This document shows positions 1 through 8,277 of a stretch of 64,000 bases of DNA, in pieces (positions within the stretch are counted from its first letter, which is position 1; each line of letters begins with the position of its first letter). The stretch comes from an uncultured Hymenobacter sp. (GTDB lineage Bacteria > Bacteroidota > Bacteroidia > Cytophagales > Hymenobacteraceae): contig CAJYPK010000011.1 in the NCBI GenBank assembly GCA_913776615.1, positions 18,014-82,013 on the forward strand, given 5' to 3'. The notes under the pieces are model-generated. The model was given only the letters and a program-made list of their open reading frames with translations. It had not been told where the DNA came from and did not search any database. Both the position numbers and the translations under genes were made by a program.

Positions 1-1731
1 GTGCAGCTGCCGGGGGGCCGCCGGGCCGACTATCCCCTGCCCGCTGCCCAGCGCACCGGCTACACGCTGCACGTGGTAGAAACGGAGAAATTCTTCGTCG
101 CCGAGGTACGCTACCACGGCGCGGCTGGGGAGCCGCTGCCCGGCCCCGTGCAATTGCTGGCCGAAGTGCGGGGCTTTTTGGTGCGCCCGGCGGCGCAGCC
201 CATCACCGATACCGCGCCCGTCTATTGGCGCATTTTGAAGGACAAGCTGCCCGCGGGCATCCTGCACGCGACGCTATTCGACGCGCTGGGAACGCCCCAG
301 GCCGAGCGCCTGGCCTTCGTGGCCCCCGGTGCGGCGGGGCTGCGCGTGGCGCTCGTGCCCGACCAGGCCCAGTACGGCCCGCACCGCCCCGTGCGGCTGG
401 CGGTGCGCGTAACCGATGCCGCGGGCCAGCCCGTAGCCGCCCGGCTTTCGGTGGCCGTTACGGACGCCGGGGTGGCCGACCTCGATCCCGCGGCCGAAAC
501 CATCGCCTCCAACCTGCTGCTTACTTCCGACCTGGCGGGGTACGTCGAAAACCCCGGCTATTATTTCCGGCAGCCCTCGCCGGCCACTGCCCTGGCGCTC
601 GATAACCTACTGCTGACCCAGGGGTGGCGGCGCTTTGTGTGGAAGGACGTGCGCGCCGGCCAGCTCCCCGTTCCGACTTTCCGGCCCGAGCAATCTATCG
701 AACTGCACGGGCAGGTGGTAAGCGAGCGCAGCTACCGCCCCGTTGCCAACAGCCAGCTGGTGGCGTCGGTAGGACCGCCCACCCCGCAGTTTTTTTCGGG
801 CAGCACCGGGGCCGATGGCCGCTTCCAGTTCCTGGGCTTCAGCCCGACCGATACGACTACCCTCACGCTGCAAGCCAAGCGCAAGACCGGCGATACCAAC
901 CTGCTCATTCGCCCCGACCAGGGGCTGCCCACGGCGGGCCCACCCCTGCCCAACCTCCCGCCCGTAGCCCCGGCCCCGGTGGCCGACTACCTGGCCCGCA
1001 GCCGCCAGCAGCGCGAAGCCGAGCTGGCGCTGCACCCGGAAGAGCACCTGCGCAACATCCGCCTCGGCGCGGTGACCGTCACCGCCCAGCGCGCCAGCGT
1101 ACGCCCCGACGACCCGCGCCGGCTCTTTGGCACGGCCAACGCCACCGTGATCGATTTTGCCAAAGACCCGTTGCTTCAGAGCGGGACGCCGGTTTTGCAG
1201 CTGCTGGATGGCCGGGTGCCGGGCCTTAGCATCTCCCTCAACCCGCTCAGTGCCACGATCCGCCAGAGCGGTACCCCGGTATTCATCCTCGACGGCGTGC
1301 AGAGTACCATCGAGCAAGTAGCCTACATTCAAGCGGCCGATGTGGAAGCGGTCGAGGTTTTTCGCGGCACGGAAGGGGCGGCCTTCGGCGGCCGAGGGGG
1401 CGCGATTGCCATTTACACCAAACAGGGCGATACCAACTACCAGGGCCCCCGGCGGTCGGTAGCCAACGTGCTGAAAATACGGGTGCCGGGCTTCTACCGC
1501 GCCCGGCAGTTTTTCGTGCCGCGCTACGACCTCTCGCCCCCGGCCGCGCCCGACCCGCGCCGCACCACGCTCTACTGGAACCCCGCCGTCCAAACCGATG
1601 CCAGGGGCGAAGCCCAGCTTCGGTTTTTCACCGCCGACGGGGGAGGCAGCTTTCACGCCAGGGCCGAGGGTCTTACGCCGGCCGGCCAGCTAGTGCAGGG
1701 CGAAGGCACTTTGCTGGTGCAGGGGCGGTAG
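1..1731 (+). CDS. TonB-plug / MG-domain surface protein, 5' partial
   Basis: The reading frame is open from the first base, so the true start is upstream and 576 residues are seen. The first ~200 residues look like macroglobulin-type beta domains (a receptor-like PVRLAVRVTDAAGQPV stretch). Residues ~240-300 resemble a carboxypeptidase-regulatory-like fold. Residues ~385-475 are a TonB-receptor plug: LLDGRVPGL, then VFILDGV, then VEVFRGTEGAAFGGRGG and IAIYTKQG. No outer-membrane beta barrel follows, because the protein stops about 100 residues after the plug. This architecture (MG-like domains plus an isolated plug) is common in Bacteroidota envelope proteins of unknown role. Periplasmic or outer-membrane location is inferred. 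Confidence 0.8.
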   Translation: MQLPGGRRADYPLPAAQRTGYTLHVVETEKFFVAEVRYHGAAGEPLPGPVQLLAEVRGFLVRPAAQPITDTAPVYWRILKDKLPAGILHATLFDALGTPQAERLAFVAPGAAGLRVALVPDQAQYGPHRPVRLAVRVTDAAGQPVAARLSVAVTDAGVADLDPAAETIASNLLLTSDLAGYVENPGYYFRQPSPATALALDNLLLTQGWRRFVWKDVRAGQLPVPTFRPEQSIELHGQVVSERSYRPVANSQLVASVGPPTPQFFSGSTGADGRFQFLGFSPTDTTTLTLQAKRKTGDTNLLIRPDQGLPTAGPPLPNLPPVAPAPVADYLARSRQQREAELALHPEEHLRNIRLGAVTVTAQRASVRPDDPRRLFGTANATVIDFAKDPLLQSGTPVLQLLDGRVPGLSISLNPLSATIRQSGTPVFILDGVQSTIEQVAYIQAADVEAVEVFRGTEGAAFGGRGGAIAIYTKQGDTNYQGPRRSVANVLKIRVPGFYRARQFFVPRYDLSPPAAPDPRRTTLYWNPAVQTDARGEAQLRFFTADGGGSFHARAEGLTPAGQLVQGEGTLLVQGR

Positions 1732-1878
1732 CTCACCAACCGACGGGGGCTATTGTTGACGCTTCACTGCTCAAAAACAGGTATAACTACGCGCTGATAA
1801 TGCCCGGCTTTGCCGCTTCCTTTGCCCCACAACTGCTTCTCTGGGGATGGCTTAGGGCCATGCCCTACTACGCTTGAA

Positions 1879-2067
1879 AACATGGCAACGGATGCTACCC
1901 CCTCGGCGCGTTGGTCACGCGCCTACCTGTCCGACATCCCCCGCGAGCCGGGTATTCACCACCTTTTCGGGGTAGCCGGCACCGACGAAATTCCGCCGCT
2001 CGCCGGGACTGCCTACCCGGAAAATGGCGTGAGTGCGGGCTGGCCCAGCTCGGGCTCGATCCGCTGA
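1879..2067 (+). pseudogene. possible remnant of a thiamine-diphosphate decarboxylase N-terminus
   Basis: The 383 bases between the first gene and the ferritin-like gene hold one short frame whose middle reads YLSDIPREPGIHHLFGVAG. This resembles the opening motif of indolepyruvate/pyruvate decarboxylases (YL-x-DRL-x-E-x-GI-x-H-x-FGVPG-D). Similarity is lost after about 40 residues and the frame then stops, so if it is real it is a decayed fragment. The match rests on one short motif and could be chance. Nothing else is visible in this gap. Confidence 0.2.
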
Positions 2068-2129
2068 GCTAGCCCCCCTTTCCCACCACTGACTTCCCCT
2101 GCTTAACCTGCTCCTTGCTTACCATCCCG

Positions 2130-3647
2130 ATGACCCCGCGCAAGCTCTTCACCCTCCTCCCCAGCGTCGAACCCGCTAACTTCCCCGAGGCCATGCAGCA
2201 GGCCATTGCCGTGGAGCTGGCGACGATTCCGACGTACCTGTCTACTTACTACTCCATCATTCGGGCGCAGGACCAGGACGATCTGTACGCCAAGCTGCTA
2301 ACCCAGTTGGCGGTGGTGCCCGGCCTTTCCGAGGCGGACGTTGCCGAGCGGGCGCAGGAGCTGAAAGTGGATATCCTGGTGTACGCCAATCAGGCGGCGG
2401 CCCTCATCATGAGCGTGGTAATCGAGGAAATGCTGCACCTGGCCCTGGCTTCCAACATCAAGCAAGCCATTGTCGGCCCCCCGGACTTACTCAGCATCAA
2501 TAAGGTGCTGATTTTCCCGACGCAGCTGGACGGCCACGAGCCGGAGTTTCCCATCAACGCAGCCAAGCTGAGCCTGGCCCAGCTCTCGACCTTCCTGCAA
2601 ATCGAAAGCCCCAAGCCCTTCGTGGATCCGGCCGATGCGGCGGAAACGGTGCAAGCCGTTAAGTATCGGACCATCGGGCAGCTGTACTGCGACATCGAAC
2701 AGTGCATCAGGGATAATTTTCCCGGCCCGTATTCCACTCGTCCGCAGCTGATTGCCAGCGGGAAGTCGTCGGGGCACCACCGGCCGTACTACTCGCAAAA
2801 CTCCATCAATACGGTCTACTACGACCGGGGGCACAACCCCCACTTCGGGAGCAGCAGCGACAGCGGCGAGTTGATTGGGGTATTCAATGCGCATTCGGCC
2901 ATCAGGGCGATCGAGGAAATAAAGCACCAGGGCGAGGGCAACGAAAAGAAAAACCAGAGCGAGCTGCGCTTCGGGCCCGACCACATGCCCATTCCCCTGC
3001 CGGTCGTCGATGGCAAGGTGCAGTTTCAGCCCGGTGACTACGACGACGCCAGCGGCGGCGAGCTGTCGCACTTCGCTAAATTTCTGGAGATCTACAGCCT
3101 GGGGGTGCACTACCAGGAAAAATTTACGAGCATCGGCGGGCTGGCCGATTTTTTCAGCTATTTTGTTCACGATCAAGATTCTAATCCTAAGCAAGCCGAC
3201 TACGAAGTGACCGGCACGCCCGCCGGCCTGACGCTTGCCTCCCGGCTGGGCAACGCCATTTTCACCTACATCCTGCTGATGATTGAGGCGTGCTACCACG
3301 CCGATGAGCACACCCAGTTCCGGCTGTTTATGTACGGGGTGCACAAGTCCATGATCTGGCTGCTGAGCGGCGTCGGCAATAGCATCCGGGGGTATACGTA
3401 CCTCAAGGGCTCGCAGAAGTACGCCGGGGCGCTCACGTTTGAGTACTACGATTTTCACAACTACGCCGACAACGCGCTCCTGACGCCCAAGCAGCAGATT
3501 CTCATCCTCACCGAGCAGCTGGCCCAGGCCGACCCCACCAACTGGAGCTGGCTGACCCAGCCGGAAAACTCGGCCTACTGGCCCTCCCTGCCCGACGTGC
3601 GCCTCGACCACCGCGTGGCGCCCTACGTGCCCGCGATACCGGCTTAG
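2130..3647 (+). CDS. VioB-type ferritin-like domain protein
   Basis: 505 residues starting at ATG 2130; an in-frame TTG lies 15 bases upstream. The N-terminal half is a ferritin-like four-helix domain of the iminophenyl-pyruvate dimer synthase (VioB) type: AVELATIPTY at residues 27-36 carries Glu29, and VVIEEMLHLA has Glu99, Glu100 and His103. A later helix reads IEACYHADEHTQF. These carboxylate/His residues are the usual di-iron ligands. VioB itself is much longer, so this is a free-standing form. It is encoded just upstream of a Cys-rich peptide and an MNIO gene on the same strand with a 126-base gap, so it may be an accessory oxidase or iron protein of that cluster. That link is inferred from position only. 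Confidence 0.75.
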   Translation: MTPRKLFTLLPSVEPANFPEAMQQAIAVELATIPTYLSTYYSIIRAQDQDDLYAKLLTQLAVVPGLSEADVAERAQELKVDILVYANQAAALIMSVVIEEMLHLALASNIKQAIVGPPDLLSINKVLIFPTQLDGHEPEFPINAAKLSLAQLSTFLQIESPKPFVDPADAAETVQAVKYRTIGQLYCDIEQCIRDNFPGPYSTRPQLIASGKSSGHHRPYYSQNSINTVYYDRGHNPHFGSSSDSGELIGVFNAHSAIRAIEEIKHQGEGNEKKNQSELRFGPDHMPIPLPVVDGKVQFQPGDYDDASGGELSHFAKFLEIYSLGVHYQEKFTSIGGLADFFSYFVHDQDSNPKQADYEVTGTPAGLTLASRLGNAIFTYILLMIEACYHADEHTQFRLFMYGVHKSMIWLLSGVGNSIRGYTYLKGSQKYAGALTFEYYDFHNYADNALLTPKQQILILTEQLAQADPTNWSWLTQPENSAYWPSLPDVRLDHRVAPYVPAIPA

Positions 3648-3773
3648 TTCGCTTTTCTTCCCGCCTGAGTAGCAGTAAAGCGTACCCTGCCCTGAGAAGC
3701 ATGCTAACGCCTCCCCGGGTTACCCGTCATGTAAATTACCCCTTTCGCTAACTCTTATCAAGTTATTCGTTTT

Positions 3774-4364
3774 ATGGAAGATATCCTGCCGCCCGCCGAG
3801 CTGCACGTGTGCATGGGGCTCAATTCCTGCCAAGGCCTGGGGTACTCGGGCAAGAACGCCTGCGCGGGCATGGGCGACTGCGCCACCGTTTCGCACCCCT
3901 GCCACACCCTCAACGAGTGCAAGGGCCAAGGGGGCTGCGGCCTGTTCGGCACCACCGAAGAGTTTTGCTTCCCCTCTCAAAACGACTGCCGCTACCAGGG
4001 CAGCTGCGGAGCCCCCATCCTGGATTCCCGCTTCATCACCCAGGGGCCAAACCGCGGCACCAGCGTGTGGCAATTGGCCCGCCAGCGCTTCGAGGAGAAG
4101 CGGGCCGCAGCCAACCAGCCCGTGGGGCCGCCCCCGGCCGGCCCCTACGGCCCCAGCAATGCCTACGTGAACCAGCTGAAAGGGCGCACCGATCCTACGT
4201 ACGATAACTCCTCGTGCGGGCAAAGCGGCAACCGCGCGTGCTCTTACGCGGCCGACCCCACCATCCGGGCCGCCGCCGCCCAGGCACGGGTGCGCGCCAT
4301 GGCCGAAGCGAGCGCCCGCCACATGCCCACCACCCTAGCCGTCTGCCCCCGCGTTGAGCACTAG
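3774..4364 (+). CDS. Cys-rich bufferin-like RiPP precursor candidate
   Basis: 196 residues with 13 cysteines (13, 19, 30, 36, 43, 49, 55, 65, 72, 78, 148, 156, 191). Most are spaced as CX5C: 13-19, 30-36, 43-49-55 and 72-78. The segment [14 protein letters not shown] (19-32) matches the CX10C 'GKN-C' motif known from bufferin precursors. Residues ~100-145 are a Pro/Gly/Ala-rich linker without Cys, followed by a CX7C pair. There is no N-terminal signal peptide and no transmembrane segment, unlike exported bufferins. The stop overlaps the TTG start of the MNIO gene by 11 bases, so translation is probably coupled. The likely role is the substrate peptide of the next gene's enzyme. The product, modified residues and metal bound are unknown. 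Confidence 0.75.
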   Translation: MEDILPPAELHVCMGLNSCQGLGYSGKNACAGMGDCATVSHPCHTLNECKGQGGCGLFGTTEEFCFPSQNDCRYQGSCGAPILDSRFITQGPNRGTSVWQLARQRFEEKRAAANQPVGPPPAGPYGPSNAYVNQLKGRTDPTYDNSSCGQSGNRACSYAADPTIRAAAAQARVRAMAEASARHMPTTLAVCPRVEH

Positions 4365-5265
4365 CACCTTTCCCAATCTGGGCCTGGGGCTGGGCCTGCG
4401 CAGCCAGCACTTCAACCACATTCTGGCCCAGCAACCGGCCGTGGCGTGGTTTGAGGTGATTTCGGAAAATTTCATGGACTCGTACGGGCGCCCCCGGCAC
4501 GTACTCCGGCAAATTGCCGAACGCTACCCGGTGGTTATGCACGGCGTATCGCTCTCCATCGGCAGTACCGACCCGCTGAACGCCTCGTACCTCAAAAGCC
4601 TCAAAACCCTGGCCGCCGAGGTGCAGCCCGCCTGGATCAGCGACCATTTGTGCTGGACGGGCGTGCTGGGCGTCAATTCGCACGATTTACTTCCGCTGCC
4701 GCTGCACGAAGAATCGCTCCGGCACGTGTGCGCCCGCATCCGGCAGGTGCAGGACTACTTGGAGCGGCCGCTGGTGATTGAGAACCCGAGCACGTACGCC
4801 ACCTTCCGCGACTCGACCATGCCGGAGTGGGAATTCTTGCGCCACATGACGGAGGAAACGGGCTGCCGCTTGCTGCTCGACGTCAACAACGTGTACGTAT
4901 CGGCGTTCAACAATGACTTCGACCCCGAGGAATACCTGCGCGCCCTGCCGCCCGATAAGATCGTGCAAATGCACCTGGCCGGGCACCAGCACTGCGGCAA
5001 CTACATCATCGACACGCACGACCAGCAGGTGAGCAGCGCGGTGTGGCAGCTGTTTCAGCTAGCGTATAACCTGACGGGCGGTACTGCGGTGCTGCTGGAG
5101 TGGGACGGCAACATTCCGCCCTTCGAGGTGTACCACGCCGAGCTGCTGAAAGCGCACGACTACATGGCGGCTACCTTTCCGGCGGCGGAGGCCCCGGCCG
5201 CGCCCCCGGTCAGCACCCAGTTGTCCAACCCGCTGCACGTCATGGTGCCGGAACTGCTTTTGTAA
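4354..5265 (+). CDS. DUF692 multinuclear non-heme iron oxidase (MNIO, BufB-like)
   Basis: 303 residues, TTG start inside the end of the precursor gene. The family folds as a TIM barrel and holds two or three iron ions that oxidise Cys or other residues of peptide substrates (bufferin BufB, methanobactin MbnB, ChrH). Expected ligands are visible: His63 in VMHGVSL, Asp97-His98 in SDHLCW, Glu143 in VIENPS, Asp176/Asn178 in LDVNNVYV, His207 and His211/213 in MHLAGHQH, and Glu249 in LLEWDGNIP. Length is normal for the family. It is followed after 12 bases by a DUF2063 gene, the usual partner. The reaction on this particular precursor cannot be read from sequence. Confidence 0.92.
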   Translation: MSTSTFPNLGLGLGLRSQHFNHILAQQPAVAWFEVISENFMDSYGRPRHVLRQIAERYPVVMHGVSLSIGSTDPLNASYLKSLKTLAAEVQPAWISDHLCWTGVLGVNSHDLLPLPLHEESLRHVCARIRQVQDYLERPLVIENPSTYATFRDSTMPEWEFLRHMTEETGCRLLLDVNNVYVSAFNNDFDPEEYLRALPPDKIVQMHLAGHQHCGNYIIDTHDQQVSSAVWQLFQLAYNLTGGTAVLLEWDGNIPPFEVYHAELLKAHDYMAATFPAAEAPAAPPVSTQLSNPLHVMVPELLL

Positions 5266-5277
5266 CCTACTGCGCCC

Positions 5278-6111
5278 TTGGAGGAAAATCCCTTGCTACC
5301 GCTACACGCCTTTCAACGCTGGATGCAGCAGGCGTTGCTCAACCCGCACGATCCGGGGTCGGAAAATCCGGCGGCCCCCGGCGCGGGCCTCGCGGTCGAC
5401 GCCGTGCTGCACCACTCGTCCCGGCTCACCGCGCAGCAGCACCTTCTCCTCTACCAGCGCAGCTACGTTGCCCGGCTGCGCAGCTGCATGGCCCAGCAGT
5501 TCAGCGCGCTGGAGTACGCCTTGGGCAAAGAGCTGTTTCAGGCTTTCGCCGACGATTACCTGGCCGCCCGGCCGTCTACCCACTACAACCTGGCCGAGCT
5601 GGGCCGGCTGTTCCCGGCTTATCTCCAGGCCAACCGGCCCGACGCGCAGAGCGCGCAGAAGGAAGACTGGATCGATTTCGTAATCGAGCTGGCCGCGTTT
5701 GAGTACGCTATCAGTGAGCTTTTCGACCGGCAAGTTGACGAAAACTACCGCCTGGCGGAAGTGCGGGATGCGGACGACCACATTGGTCTGGTGCCGGCCT
5801 GCCTACCCTTCCGGTTTCAATTTCCCATCAACACCTTTTATACGCAGTTCAAGAAGGGCGAAAATCCCGAGCTGCCTTTCGCGGCGGCCAGCCAGTGCGT
5901 GGTTGTGCGCGACAAGTACAAGCTAGCGATATACGGCGTGCAGCCGGAGCACTACGAGGTCTTGGCGCTGCTGGCGCAGGGCATGACGGCCACCGCCGCG
6001 ACGAGCGTATTTGTGCACCGGCGGGCGCTGGACACCGACGCTTTTGCGCAGCTGTGGCCAATCTGGAAGCAGAACTGGATGGCCCATAATCTATTGAGGG
6101 TAATTAGCTGA
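5278..6111 (+). CDS. DUF2063 / BufC-HvfC-like MNIO partner
   Basis: 277 residues, TTG start. The N-terminal half (residues ~5-110) matches the HvfC/BufC 'putative DNA-binding' domain: FQRWMQQALLNP, then LTAQQHLLLYQRSYVARLRSCM and the helix LGKELFQAFADDYLAARPSTHYNLAELG. The family is now seen as the peptide-recognition partner of DUF692 oxidases rather than a DNA-binding protein. The C-terminal half (~150-277) is less conserved and ends in a short alpha/beta domain. It is the last gene of the cluster; the palindromic element at 6145-6370 follows directly. Together with the two genes before it, it forms the standard precursor-BufB-BufC order, but no DoxX-type BufD is present. Confidence 0.85.
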   Translation: MEENPLLPLHAFQRWMQQALLNPHDPGSENPAAPGAGLAVDAVLHHSSRLTAQQHLLLYQRSYVARLRSCMAQQFSALEYALGKELFQAFADDYLAARPSTHYNLAELGRLFPAYLQANRPDAQSAQKEDWIDFVIELAAFEYAISELFDRQVDENYRLAEVRDADDHIGLVPACLPFRFQFPINTFYTQFKKGENPELPFAAASQCVVVRDKYKLAIYGVQPEHYEVLALLAQGMTATAATSVFVHRRALDTDAFAQLWPIWKQNWMAHNLLRVIS

Positions 6112-6144
6112 CGCGGCGCTGGCAGGGAGCCCGCGCCGCCATTT

Positions 6145-6370
6145 TAGAGCAAATCTCAAGTCAGTGTACAGGTTGTTGCTCTCCAGGCGCGGCTGCCTCA
6201 CCCCCCGGCCCCCTCTCCGAAAAGGAGAGGGGGAGCCGACCGCTTACTCACGTAAGGCAATCGGTCGGTAGTCGTTTGGCTCCCCCTCTCCTTTTCGGAG
6301 AGGGGGCCGGGGGGTGAGGCGCTCACGATAGAACTGCGACTGACCGTACACGAACCTGAGATTTGCTCTA
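6145..6370. repeat. 226-bp palindromic MITE-like element, copy 1
   Basis: The outer ends are perfect 13-bp inverted repeats (tagagcaaatctc at 6145-6157 and its complement at 6358-6370). Inside lie 43-bp perfect inverted arms (6195-6237 and 6278-6320) that begin gcctcaccccccggccccct and enclose a 40-bp asymmetric loop. No coding sequence is present. A second copy is at 51801-52008, with the same arms but the loop in the opposite orientation. It fills the gap between the MNIO cluster and the lipase and could also fold in RNA as a very stable hairpin terminator. Confidence 0.85.
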
Positions 6371-6485
6371 GCTGGCCGCCTGGAAGCAGCGTAAAAAGAC
6401 GTGTTTTGAATAACAGGTAGTTATACTCAGTAATACCTGTAAGGGGGCTCGTAGCATTGTGTGCACTTTTTCACCAAGAGAATCT

Positions 6486-7853
6486 ATGACCGCCCCCTCG
6501 TTCACCATTGCGCAGCAAGTCGCTGCTTTTACCGTTTCCGTCGATTCTGCTGCCGGGCTGACGTTCGCTAGCCTTGCGGACATGCAGGATTTCGTGACGA
6601 AGCTATCGGCCACCAATTTGGCCGATCCCATTCTGCAAGGCTTTATCGGATCCGACTGGACGCCGGTCTGGGGGCCGACCGTTTGGGTTAACCCGGCGCA
6701 GCACGGTGATCAGCTACTGGTCGATAATACCCTGGCGTGCTACTACAGCCCCTCGCAAAAGCTGTTCGTGATCGCGATTGCCGGCACCGACCCCTCCTCG
6801 ATGTACGATTGGGGGCAGGAGGATTTCGACGTCACCACCACCGTTTCGTGGAATACGATCTCCGCCGGCTCCGGCGCTGGCAGCGGTAAAATTTCTACCG
6901 GAACGTACAACGGCATCAACGTCCTGCTGAACGACATGCAGTCTAACGGCACCTCCCTGGTGAGCGCGCTGGCCACCTACATCAGCACGAATAACATCAC
7001 CGGGGCGACGATTGCAGTGGGTGGGCACAGCCTCGGCGGCGCACTCGCGCCCTGCCTGGGCCTGTACCTGTACGACAACCTCAGCGCCCTCAAGCTGACG
7101 GGCCAGAACATTGCCGTTTACGCCTACGCCGGCCCGACGCCGGGTGACCAAAATTTTGCCAACTACTACAACAGCCGCATCAAGGGCGCAGCCTTTACTT
7201 ATTTCAGCCTGTACAACACCATCGACGTTGTGCCGCAGGCGTGGGTGCTGAGCAGCTTGGCAACAATTCCGACGATCTACGGCACCAACATCAACTTCAA
7301 AGACACGCCGAGCAACACCTTCGTCGGCGTGCTGACGACCGGCATGCAGCTGGCGAGCCTCAAGGCCAGTATGGCGACCGGCGGCTCACCCTACACGCAG
7401 GTAGCCAGCGGGCGTACGCCTTTCACGGCAACTTTCAACTCGGATGTGGATAAATGCTCGACCAAGGTCGCAGAGCTCTTGGCGCTTTCGGCGTTCAAGG
7501 GCGTGTCATCGACCTACATGGCCGAACTCGGCGCGGTGGTGCATTTCCTGTACCAGGCGGCGGCGCAACACACCCCGGCGTACTTCGGCGGCACCATCTC
7601 GCTGGCGCAGCCGACTTTTTCCGATCCGCAGCACATCTGGACGTCCCCGCCCATCAACGGGCAGCTGGGCATTGACAGCTACACGCTGGAGTATCAAAAG
7701 AACCGCGCGGCTAACATTCCCACCACCGCCACGCTCGTCGGCGACGCCACACTGGCGATCAAAAAGCTCACCGGCCTCGACCTGCACGACACGGGCGCGC
7801 TGAGCAAAGCGCTGGCGGCGCAGCATACCGAAGAGCCCGCCGCGGTCGCGTAA
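6486..7853 (+). CDS. class 3 (fungal-type) lipase family protein
   Basis: 455 residues from ATG 6486; an upstream in-frame ATG at 6459 would add nine unlikely residues. The alpha/beta-hydrolase elbow is VGGHSLGGAL with nucleophile Ser182. The preceding strand VIAIAGTDPSS fits the oxyanion side of lipase_3, and the acid is likely the Asp of YNTIDVVPQ. The catalytic His is not obvious near the C-terminus, so activity is not proven. No clear signal peptide is present although similar proteins are often exported. It stands alone between two intergenic gaps and is followed by a strong hairpin with a T-run (7877-7905). Confidence 0.8.
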   Translation: MTAPSFTIAQQVAAFTVSVDSAAGLTFASLADMQDFVTKLSATNLADPILQGFIGSDWTPVWGPTVWVNPAQHGDQLLVDNTLACYYSPSQKLFVIAIAGTDPSSMYDWGQEDFDVTTTVSWNTISAGSGAGSGKISTGTYNGINVLLNDMQSNGTSLVSALATYISTNNITGATIAVGGHSLGGALAPCLGLYLYDNLSALKLTGQNIAVYAYAGPTPGDQNFANYYNSRIKGAAFTYFSLYNTIDVVPQAWVLSSLATIPTIYGTNINFKDTPSNTFVGVLTTGMQLASLKASMATGGSPYTQVASGRTPFTATFNSDVDKCSTKVAELLALSAFKGVSSTYMAELGAVVHFLYQAAAQHTPAYFGGTISLAQPTFSDPQHIWTSPPINGQLGIDSYTLEYQKNRAANIPTTATLVGDATLAIKKLTGLDLHDTGALSKALAAQHTEEPAAVA

Positions 7854-7876
7854 CGCGGCGCCTAGGCAGTAGAGCG

Positions 7877-7905
7877 AAGGGACCGGCCTGTTGCCGGTCC
7901 CTTTT
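7877..7905 (+). terminator. intrinsic terminator after lipase gene
   Basis: An 11-bp perfect stem (aagggaccggc, complement at 7893-7903) with a 5-base loop is followed by a short T-run, 24 bases after the lipase stop. The rest of the gap to 8277 holds no convincing gene; only a small dyad (cacgtagc at 8039, gctacgtg at 8059) was seen. Confidence 0.75.
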
Positions 7906-8277
7906 GCGTTCCCGGCCTGCGCGCAATGGGGCATTGCCAAGCCGACGCGGCGGGGCCAGGCGCTTGCGTAACGTATTGACGAACCGGGCATGTCAGGAGT
8001 ATTTTGCATGACGAAGCGTGCCCTGGGCTGGCAGTACCACGTAGCCGTCCCCCAATTGCTACGTGCGGCTTTATGCCAGTGGTCAAGCGCTGGGTTGTGG
8101 AGCCCACACAGCAGGCCACGGTAGGATAAATAGTAGGTGGGCGTATCGGCCTTCCTCCAAGCCAGCCCAGCGCGCGCTGTTTTTAGCAGGAGTATATACC
8201 CAGTATCTTAGCGCCGCAGTGGCGTTGGTTTCTACTGTTAGCACACACAGCTAGTTCTTTGTTTTACAGCTGCTTAT

